In this document: positions 57,601 to 64,000 of the stretch, in pieces
Position numbering within the stretch: the first letter of the stretch is position 1
How the letters are laid out: the number at the start of each line of letters is the position of its first letter
From: Cohnella terricola
GTDB lineage: Bacteria; Bacillota; Bacilli; Paenibacillales; Paenibacillaceae
Direction: 5' to 3'
NCBI RefSeq assembly: GCF_007786475.1
Contig: NZ_VNJJ01000003.1
Coordinates: 1-64,000, forward strand
DNA: 64,000 nucleotides
Position numbers and translations under genes: made by a program
The notes under the pieces: model-generated
Told to the model about the DNA's origin: nothing
Databases searched by the model: none
The model's input: only the letters and a program-made list of their open reading frames with translations

Positions 57601-60210
57601 ATGGCAGCGAAACAGCAAGCACAGGAAACGTTTTTGAACGTGCAAAACGAAATCGACAAACTGGCCGAACGGGCCAGGAAAGCGCAAGAAAACTATATGT
57701 TGCTAGATCAGGAGGCAGTGGATCGAATCGTGCAACGGATGGCGCTTGCTGGACTAGACCAACATATGCAACTAGCCAAAATGGCGGTAGAGGAAACCGG
57801 ACGCGGGGTATACGAGGACAAAATCACCAAAAACATATTCGCCACCGAATACATCTACCATAATATCAAGAACGAGAAAACGGTCGGCGTCATCGAAGAC
57901 AATCCGTACGAGAATTACCGCGTCGTTGCCGAACCGGTCGGCGTGATCGCTGGCATTACGCCGGTGACGAATCCGACATCTACGACGATGTTCAAATCGC
58001 TGATCGCGGCCAAGACGCGCAACCCGATCATCTTCGCGTTCCACCCTTCTGCGCAGCGTTCCAGTCGGGAAGCCGCCAAGACGCTGCTCGAAGCGGCGGT
58101 CGCAGCGGGAGCGCCTGAACATTGCATCCAGTGGATTGAGACGCCTTCCGTAGAAGCGACGCAACTGCTCATGAACCATAAGGACGTCGCGCTCGTTCTC
58201 GCGACCGGCGGTTCCGCGATGGTGAAGGCCGCTTATAGCACCGGCAAGCCGGCGCTCGGCGTAGGCCCAGGCAACGTGCCGTGCTTCATCGAGAAAACCG
58301 CCGACCTGAATCAGGCCGTGACTGACTTGATCTTATCCAAGACGTTCGACAACGGAATGATCTGCGCATCCGAACAAGCGGTCATTCTCGAAGAGCCGAT
58401 CTACGACGCGGCGAAAAAGCTCATGATCCGACACGGCTGTTACTTCCTGAACAAAGAAGAGACCGAGAAAGTCTCCGCATTGGTCATCAATCCGGAGAAA
58501 TGCGCGGTCAATGCGGTCATCGTAGGCCAGCACGCGACGAAGATCGCGGAGATGGCGGGGATCAAAGTTCCAGCGGATACGAAGATGCTAGTCGCAGAGC
58601 TTGCCGGCGTCGGAGAGAAGTACCCGCTGTCCGCGGAAAAATTAAGTCCGGTTCTAGCTTGCTATAAAGTAAAAACCGCCGAGCAAGGTATCGAGCGAGC
58701 TGCTCAAGTCGTCGCATATGGCGGCATGGGCCACTCATCGGTCATCCATTCGAACGACCAGGCGGTCATCGCGGCGTTCTCGGCCCGACTGCAAACCGGC
58801 CGCATCATCGTTAATGCTCCGTCGACACATGGCGCGATCGGCGACATCTATAACACGAACCTTCCTTCGTTAACGCTTGGCTGCGGATCGTACGGACACA
58901 ACTCGACGACGTCCAACGTCACCGCGGTTAACCTGATCAACATGAAACGCGTCGCCTATCGGACGCTGAACATGCAATGGTTCAAGGTTCCGCCGAAAGT
59001 ATACTTCGAGCGTGGGTCGACGCAATATTTGGAAAAAATGCCGGATATCACTCGCGTCATGATCGTCACAGACGCTGCGATGGTAAAGCTCGGGTACGCG
59101 GAGAAAGTGGAGTATTACTTGCGCAAACGCAAAAATCCGGTCGCGATCGAGATTTTCTCTGAAGTCGAGCCCGATCCTTCCACCGATACGGTAGAGCGGG
59201 GAACGCGGTTGATGGCGCAATTCAAGCCGGACTGCATCATCGCCCTCGGCGGCGGATCGCCGATGGACGCGGCGAAAGCGATGTGGCTGTTCTACGAATA
59301 TCCGGATACGAACTTCGATTCGCTGAAGATGAAGTTCCTCGATATTCGCAAACGGATCTACAAGTATCCACGGCTCGGTCAGAAGGCGAAATTCGTCGCC
59401 ATCCCGACGACGTCGGGTACGGGCTCTGAAGTGACGTCGTTCGCCGTCATTACCGACAAGAACAAAGGCAATACGAAGTATCCGTTGGCCGATTACGAAC
59501 TGACGCCCGATGTCGCCATTATCGACCCGGATTACGTGTACAGCCTGCCTAAGACAGCTGTAGCCGACACCGGCATGGACGTTCTCACTCACGCGATCGA
59601 AGCGTACGTCTCGGTCATGGCAAACGATTATACGGATGGCTTGGCGCTCAAGGCGGTCCAGCTCGTGTTCGAGAACCTGGAAGATTCCTATCATCGCGCC
59701 GACCCTCGTGCTCGCGAGAAAATGCATAATGCTTCGACGATCGCGGGTATGGCTTTCGCGAACGCGTTCCTCGGCATCAACCACAGCTTGGCGCACAAAT
59801 GGGGCGGCCAATACCACACGGCCCACGGACGCACGAATGCGATTCTAATGCCACACGTCATTCGCTATAACGGGCAAGCGCCGACGAAGTTCGCTTCGTT
59901 CCCGAAATACGACCACTTCGTCGCCGATAAGCGCTATGCCGATATCGCCAGGTTGCTCGGTCTGCCTTGCCGTACGACGGAAGAAGGCGTGAAGAGCCTG
60001 ATCGAAGCGATCCGCAAGTTGAATCGTTCGCTGGACATTCCGGAATCGTTCCAGGCGCTCGGTTTCGACGCGAACGATTTCGAAAGCCGCGTCGACTACT
60101 TGGCCGATCGCGCATTCGAAGACCAATGTACGACCGCCAATCCGCGGATGCCGTTGGTGACGGAACTTGCCGACGTGTATCGGAACGCCTTCTACGGAAA
60201 ATTCGAATAA
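57601..60210 (+). CDS. adhE: bifunctional acetaldehyde-CoA/alcohol dehydrogenase AdhE
   Basis: 869 aa. N-terminal aldehyde dehydrogenase half (~1-440) with catalytic Cys255 in N-G-M-I-C-A-S-E-Q; C-terminal iron-dependent alcohol dehydrogenase half (~460-869) with G-G-G-S-P-M-D-A-A-K and the metal-binding H-S-L-A-H...H-T-A-H-G region. It converts acetyl-CoA to ethanol via acetaldehyde with 2 NADH and regenerates NAD+ in fermentation. It forms filaments (spirosomes) in relatives. The Fe(II) site is oxygen-sensitive. Third gene after DoxX in the anaerobic operon, followed 24 bp later by pflB. Confidence 0.97.
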   Translation: MAAKQQAQETFLNVQNEIDKLAERARKAQENYMLLDQEAVDRIVQRMALAGLDQHMQLAKMAVEETGRGVYEDKITKNIFATEYIYHNIKNEKTVGVIEDNPYENYRVVAEPVGVIAGITPVTNPTSTTMFKSLIAAKTRNPIIFAFHPSAQRSSREAAKTLLEAAVAAGAPEHCIQWIETPSVEATQLLMNHKDVALVLATGGSAMVKAAYSTGKPALGVGPGNVPCFIEKTADLNQAVTDLILSKTFDNGMICASEQAVILEEPIYDAAKKLMIRHGCYFLNKEETEKVSALVINPEKCAVNAVIVGQHATKIAEMAGIKVPADTKMLVAELAGVGEKYPLSAEKLSPVLACYKVKTAEQGIERAAQVVAYGGMGHSSVIHSNDQAVIAAFSARLQTGRIIVNAPSTHGAIGDIYNTNLPSLTLGCGSYGHNSTTSNVTAVNLINMKRVAYRTLNMQWFKVPPKVYFERGSTQYLEKMPDITRVMIVTDAAMVKLGYAEKVEYYLRKRKNPVAIEIFSEVEPDPSTDTVERGTRLMAQFKPDCIIALGGGSPMDAAKAMWLFYEYPDTNFDSLKMKFLDIRKRIYKYPRLGQKAKFVAIPTTSGTGSEVTSFAVITDKNKGNTKYPLADYELTPDVAIIDPDYVYSLPKTAVADTGMDVLTHAIEAYVSVMANDYTDGLALKAVQLVFENLEDSYHRADPRAREKMHNASTIAGMAFANAFLGINHSLAHKWGGQYHTAHGRTNAILMPHVIRYNGQAPTKFASFPKYDHFVADKRYADIARLLGLPCRTTEEGVKSLIEAIRKLNRSLDIPESFQALGFDANDFESRVDYLADRAFEDQCTTANPRMPLVTELADVYRNAFYGKFE

Positions 60211-60234
60211 CTTCAGACACGGGAGGATACGACG

Positions 60235-62511
60235 ATGGCAACTACGGAAATGGGATTACGGAAACCTCTCGGCGAAAGCCGAGAGGACGGTTGGAGAGGG
60301 TACCGGGCGGGACGCTGGCAGAAGCATATCGACGTCAACGATTTTCTCGGGCTGAACCTGACGCCTTACGAAGGAGACGAGAAGTTTCTAGCTTCTCCGA
60401 CTGTGGGGACGAAGAAACTGTGGGAGGACGTTCTCGAGTTACTGAAGCAGGAGCGCGTCAACGGCGGCGTGCTCGACATCGATACGGAGACGGTATCGAC
60501 GATCACCTCCCATAAGCCCGGTTACATCGATAAAGCGCTAGAGCAGATCGTCGGCTTGCAGACTGACGCTCCGCTTAAGCGGTCCGTGCAACCTTTTGGC
60601 GGTATCCGAATGGTGGTAGACGCTTGCGAAGCTTACGGATATAAGCTTCCCGATGAGATCATCAAGATGTTTACCGACATTCGCAAAACCCATAACCAAG
60701 GCGTATTCGACGCCTATACGGGAGAGATGAAGCTGGCTCGCAAAGCCGGAATCATCACGGGGCTGCCTGACGCGTACGGACGCGGACGGATTATCGGGGA
60801 TTATCGCAGAGTCGCGCTTTACGGCGTTGATCGGCTGATCGAGGACAAAAAAGCGGATTTGTTGCAGCTTGAAAAGGATGCAATCGACGAGCATGTCATC
60901 CGGGCGCGCGAGGAATTGTCCGAGCAAATCCGCAGCTTGAGCGAACTGAAAACGATGGCGGCCGATTACGGCTTCGATATCTCGAAACCGGCAGCGAACG
61001 CCAAAGAAGCGGTGCAATGGCTCTACTTCGCTTATTTGGCGGCGATCAAGGAACAGAACGGCGCGGCGATGAGTCTGGGACGCGTCTCTAGCTTCCTCGA
61101 CGTTTACATCGAACGCGATATGAAGGAAGGAACGCTTAACGAAGATCAGGCGCAAGAACTGATTGACCATCTCGTCATGAAGCTTCGATTGGTCAAGTTC
61201 CTTCGTACGCCCGACTACAACGATTTGTTCAGTGGAGACCCGACGTGGGTCACAGAATCGATCGGCGGGATGGGAAATGACGGCAGAACGAGAGTGACGC
61301 GTAACTCGTTCCGGTTCCTTCATACGTTGTACAACCTGGGACCAGCGCCGGAGCCGAACTTGACGGTGCTCTGGTCGACGAGACTGCCGGAAGGATTCAA
61401 AAATTTCTGCGCGAAAGTGTCCGTGGATACCAGCTCGATTCAGTACGAGAACGATGATATCATGCGTCCAATCTACGGTGACGACTACGGAATCGCTTGT
61501 TGCGTATCCGCGATGCGAATCGGCAAGCAAATGCAATTTTTCGGCGCGCGGGCCAACCTGGCGAAAGCGCTGCTGTACGCCATCAATGGAGGCAAAGACG
61601 AAAAGCTGGGCATCCAGGTCGGACCGGCCTTGGCTCCGCTTGGCGGAGATAAACTCGATTTCGCGGAAGTCATGCAGCGTTATGACCAAATGCTCGACTG
61701 GCTCGCCAAGCTATACATGAACACACTGAACGTGATTCACTATATGCACGACAAATACAGCTACGAACGGATCGAAATGGCGCTCCACGATACGGAAATC
61801 CTCCGGACGATGGCCTGCGGCATCGCCGGTCTCTCAGTCGTCGCCGACTCGCTCAGCGCGATCAAGCACGCCAAGGTCAAGCCGATTCGCAACGAGCAAG
61901 GGCTTGCCGTCGACTTCGAGATCGAAGGAGAGTATCCGCAATACGGCAACAATGATGCGAGAGTGGATGATCTTGCCGTCACGCTTACCGAGACGTTTAT
62001 GAACAAACTTCGCAAGCACCGGGCTTACCGCGATGCGCTCCCGACGATGTCGGTGCTGACGATCACTTCCAACGTCGTCTACGGGAAGAAAACGGGCAGC
62101 ACGCCGGACGGCCGCAAAGCGGGCGAACCGTTCGCGCCTGGCGCCAACCCGATGCACGGCAGGGACCGCAAAGGGGCGCTCGCGTCGCTCAATTCGGTCG
62201 CCAAGCTGCCTTATGAAAGCTGCCTCGACGGCATCTCGAACACGTTCTCGATCATCCCGAAAGCGCTCGGTCGGGAAGCGGACGACCGCGTACGGAATCT
62301 GGTGTCGCTGCTCGACGGTTATGCCGCACAGAAAGGGCATCATCTGAACATCAACGTGTTTAACCGCGAGCAGTTGATGGATGCGATGGAGCACCCGGAA
62401 AATTATCCGCAGCTGACGATCCGCGTGTCGGGATATGCGGTCAACTTCATCAAACTGACGCGCGAGCAACAGCTGGACGTAATCAACAGAACGTTCCACG
62501 GATCGGTCTAA
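60235..62511 (+). CDS. pflB: formate C-acetyltransferase (pyruvate formate-lyase)
   Basis: 758 aa. Active-site Cys422-Cys423 (I-A-C-C-V-S) and glycyl-radical Gly733 in R-V-S-G-Y-A-V-N-F near the C-terminus. It splits pyruvate with CoA into acetyl-CoA and formate. The radical is destroyed by O2, so anaerobic expression is needed. It follows adhE by 24 bp and precedes its activase by 57 bp. The start ATG at 60235 has GGGAGGA upstream. Confidence 0.97.
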   Translation: MATTEMGLRKPLGESREDGWRGYRAGRWQKHIDVNDFLGLNLTPYEGDEKFLASPTVGTKKLWEDVLELLKQERVNGGVLDIDTETVSTITSHKPGYIDKALEQIVGLQTDAPLKRSVQPFGGIRMVVDACEAYGYKLPDEIIKMFTDIRKTHNQGVFDAYTGEMKLARKAGIITGLPDAYGRGRIIGDYRRVALYGVDRLIEDKKADLLQLEKDAIDEHVIRAREELSEQIRSLSELKTMAADYGFDISKPAANAKEAVQWLYFAYLAAIKEQNGAAMSLGRVSSFLDVYIERDMKEGTLNEDQAQELIDHLVMKLRLVKFLRTPDYNDLFSGDPTWVTESIGGMGNDGRTRVTRNSFRFLHTLYNLGPAPEPNLTVLWSTRLPEGFKNFCAKVSVDTSSIQYENDDIMRPIYGDDYGIACCVSAMRIGKQMQFFGARANLAKALLYAINGGKDEKLGIQVGPALAPLGGDKLDFAEVMQRYDQMLDWLAKLYMNTLNVIHYMHDKYSYERIEMALHDTEILRTMACGIAGLSVVADSLSAIKHAKVKPIRNEQGLAVDFEIEGEYPQYGNNDARVDDLAVTLTETFMNKLRKHRAYRDALPTMSVLTITSNVVYGKKTGSTPDGRKAGEPFAPGANPMHGRDRKGALASLNSVAKLPYESCLDGISNTFSIIPKALGREADDRVRNLVSLLDGYAAQKGHHLNINVFNREQLMDAMEHPENYPQLTIRVSGYAVNFIKLTREQQLDVINRTFHGSV

Positions 62512-62568
62512 TCAAGGCAATTGTACAAGAGAGAAAATAGAGATAGAGAGAGGGAAGGAGTGGACACG

Positions 62569-63309
62569 ATGAGCCATACGGGGAGAATCCACTCTCTCGA
62601 AACGTTTGGAACGGTGGACGGACCGGGAATCCGGTTCGTCCTGTTCCTCCAAGGCTGCGCGCTGCAGTGCCGCTACTGTCATAATCCAGACTCGTGGGAT
62701 ACGCAAGCCGGCACGCTGCGGAGCGTAGACGATATTTTGGGGGAAATCGAGCCTTACATCGAGTACTATCGCCGTTCCGGCGGGGGCATCACGGTGACGG
62801 GAGGCGAGCCGACGCTGCAAGCGCCATTCGTTGCCGAACTGTTCCGGGAATGCAAGGAAAGATGGGGATTGCATACCGCGCTTGATTCCTCGGGTTTCTG
62901 CGAACCGAGCCACGCCAATGCTCTTCTTAACGTAACGGATCTCGTGCTGCTCGACCTGAAGCGAATGGATCGTGAGGGCCACCGGGAATTGACGAGCCAG
63001 CCGAACGATCGCATTCTCACTTTCGCCAAGCATCTATCTGATCGCGGTTCGAAAATGTGGATTCGCAGAGTGCTCGTACCGGGTTGGACGGACGGAGTGG
63101 ACGAACTGATCGGCCTCGGCCGGTTCATCGGGCAATTGCGCGGCGTCGCGAAAATCGAAGTGCTGCCGTACCACCGGATGGGCGTATACAAGTGGCAGCA
63201 GCTCGGCAAAACGTACCCGCTAGAGGGTATTATGGAACCGAGCCCGGCTGAGATCGAACGTGCTTACCGATTGATCGACCAAGGCATTCACTCCGCAGCC
63301 GCTGAGTAA
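62569..63309 (+). CDS. pflA: pyruvate formate-lyase activating enzyme
   Basis: 246 aa. Radical SAM enzyme with C-x3-C-x2-C at Cys30, Cys34 and Cys37 (C-A-L-Q-C-R-Y-C-H), then the G-G-E-P SAM motif. It makes the glycyl radical on PflB using SAM. AAGGAG precedes the ATG at 62569; a TTG at 62521 has no site. Last gene of the operon, with a strong terminator. Confidence 0.96.
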   Translation: MSHTGRIHSLETFGTVDGPGIRFVLFLQGCALQCRYCHNPDSWDTQAGTLRSVDDILGEIEPYIEYYRRSGGGITVTGGEPTLQAPFVAELFRECKERWGLHTALDSSGFCEPSHANALLNVTDLVLLDLKRMDREGHRELTSQPNDRILTFAKHLSDRGSKMWIRRVLVPGWTDGVDELIGLGRFIGQLRGVAKIEVLPYHRMGVYKWQQLGKTYPLEGIMEPSPAEIERAYRLIDQGIHSAAAE

Positions 63310-63325
63310 ACAGCCTTCTAGAAAA

Positions 63326-63370
63326 AAAGCGACACCATCCGGATTCCGGAATAGGTGTCGCTTATTTTTG
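63326..63370 (+). terminator. terminator of the anaerobic operon
   Basis: AGCGACACC pairs with GGTGTCGCT around a loop that holds CCGGATTCCGG, followed by TATTTTTG. A strong intrinsic terminator; A-rich on the left. Confidence 0.85.
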
Positions 63371-63384
63371 CAAATGCGGCTCGA

Positions 63385-63575
63385 AACTAAATTGCACAGA
63401 ATAAGCGAACAACTAGCGCAGCACCGGACCACACGCCGGGAATTACTCGAAATAATCGAACTACTCGCGCAGCACCGGACCAAACCCCGGGAATTACTCG
63501 AAATAATCGAACTACTCGCGCAGCACCGGACCAAACGCCGGGAATTACTCGAAATAATCGAACTACTTGACTCTC
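63385..63575. repeat. 51-bp repeat, family A, locus 3 (three units and a partial)
   Basis: Core CTCGAAATAATCGAACTACT begins at 63446, 63497 and 63548, exactly 51 bp apart, with a partial or degenerate copy starting near 63408. The connector CGCGCAGCACCGGACCAAACGCCGGG is nearly identical between units. In one plus frame the unit reads 17 residues (E-L-L-E-I-I-E-L-L-A-Q-H-R-T-K-P-R). No ribosome site supports that as a gene. The 51-bp period matches the copies at 0.15 and 36.4 kb. Confidence 0.9.
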
Positions 63576-63663
63576 ACCGATCCACAGCAAACAAATTAAC
63601 CTCAGTGACGAAATATGGGGATGTCCCAAAGATGAATTTGGAACTGCCCCATCTACTTTTGCT

Positions 63664-64000
63664 CTACAGCTTAAATGCGATTTCCAGCTCCCGGATTCGA
63701 TTCTGATCGATGTTTACGATATCGCCGAGGCAGATTGCCGATAGGAGCGCTTTGGCGCTGTATTCCGCAACTTCAAGCCGATCGAAAGCGTTCAGCAAAC
63801 TTTGTCCGGTTACGATCGCACAATTGTTCTCGACAATGGCGATCGGCGTATCTTTCGTGAACCGCGCCGCGGTCGCTTCCGTATCTCCATAGACGGCATC
63901 GAAAGCAAGCTTCGGAGCGTTGCGCATCAAAATATAACTTTCCGGAATCGTACGCGAATCCAACTCGTTATCCGTAACCGCGAACGCCATCACGTTAGGC
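63664..64000 (-). CDS. class II aldolase/adducin-like protein, 3' part (truncated by window edge)
   Basis: The C-terminal ~110 residues are visible: an R-N-A-P-K-L...Y-G-D-T-E-A-T-A-A stretch, T-P-I-A-I-V-E-N-N-C-A-I-V-T-G and L-N-A-F-D-R-L-E-V-A-E-Y-S-A-K-A-L, which match the end of class II aldolase-family proteins (ribulose/fuculose-phosphate aldolase fold). The gene continues to the right of the window. The catalytic His triad is not in view, so activity is not assignable. Confidence 0.7.
   Translation of the reverse strand, partial: PNVMAFAVTDNELDSRTIPESYILMRNAPKLAFDAVYGDTEATAARFTKDTPIAIVENNCAIVTGQSLLNAFDRLEVAEYSAKALLSAICLGDIVNIDQNRIRELEIAFKL

Noticed and set aside
58870..59826. Minus-strand frame of 318 codons inside adhE
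   Set aside because: Shadow of AdhE; no start signals, and Arg/Val-biased composition.
60538..61689. Minus-strand frame of 383 codons inside pflB
   Set aside because: Shadow of PflB, which has its Cys-Cys and glycyl-radical motifs on the plus strand.
63368..63706. 112-codon plus frame reading the 51-bp repeat as a 17-residue protein repeat
   Set aside because: No ribosome binding site, frame broken at the other two repeat loci, and the hairpin is the better preserved feature.

Overview
The window looks like chromosome from a spore-forming, Gram-positive member of the Paenibacillaceae (Cohnella/Paenibacillus type). The evidence is a GerA-family germinant receptor operon, an SspH-type small acid-soluble spore protein, a Des-DesK-DesR cold/membrane-fluidity operon, RNase J, T-box, c-di-AMP and guanine riboswitches, strong GGAGG ribosome binding sites, frequent GTG/TTG starts and a roughly balanced G+C by eye. 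No rRNA, tRNA, prophage or intact insertion sequence was seen. Most genes are ordinary chromosomal ones. The unusual content is in the RNA leaders, the tandem repeats and a few operon architectures.

Layout. 0.3-4.0 kb: germinant receptor operon in B-A-C order (leftward). 4.3-5.3 kb: SH3/glucosaminidase wall enzyme. 5.3-8.2 kb: des-desK-desR with a palindromic operator pair. 8.3-13.1 kb: PAS sensor kinase, copper chaperone, a His-rich small protein behind a GTATAC operator, and an ABC exporter. 13.1-13.9 kb: IS1182-type transposase remnant next to a 51-bp tandem hairpin array. 13.9-20 kb: AI-2E-type permease, c-di-AMP riboswitch with a KamA-type radical SAM gene, PQQ-propeller protein, an exported protein of unknown role, sspH. 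20-24.3 kb: VanW protein, GAF kinase/response regulator pair, azoreductase. 24.3-29.7 kb: LysR/EamA pair, OatA-like acyltransferase, guanine riboswitch with a second EamA exporter. 29.7-36.4 kb: RNase J, T-box with aminotransferase, a conserved unknown, glutamate dehydrogenase, MerR/TipAS regulator. 36.6-40.1 kb: YtrA-type GntR/ABC operon. 40.1-43.7 kb: TrhO with a SufR-like regulator, second c-di-AMP riboswitch with a degenerate class III cyclase-like protein, DUF2935 protein. 43.8-47.3 kb: Tat-exported GMC dehydrogenase with its own TatC-TatA. 47.4-51.3 kb: MHYT hybrid kinase, receiver protein, HD-GYP phosphodiesterase. 51.4-55.5 kb: ECF sigma/membrane partner and an ABC-2/TetR operon. 55.9-63.3 kb: an anaerobic operon behind an Fnr-type box (hemerythrin, DoxX, hemerythrin, AdhE, PflB, PflA). 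63.7-64 kb: 3' part of a class II aldolase-like gene.

How the parts work together. The last operon reads as an oxygen-limited fermentation unit: pyruvate formate-lyase and its activase make acetyl-CoA and formate, AdhE turns acetyl-CoA into ethanol, and two hemerythrin-like proteins plus a DoxX membrane protein are co-transcribed ahead of these oxygen-sensitive enzymes. The GMC/Tat operon carries an oxidoreductase pair together with the translocase that would export it. Two different genes sit behind near-identical c-di-AMP leaders with tandem terminators. The guanine riboswitch has the wiring of an ON switch for a putative exporter.

Repeats. Two sequence-unrelated tandem repeat families, both with a 51-bp period and both with an internal hairpin, occupy intergenic space. 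One family is present at three separate places (0.13-0.29, 36.43-36.52 and 63.39-63.58 kb), the other at 13.64-13.91 kb.
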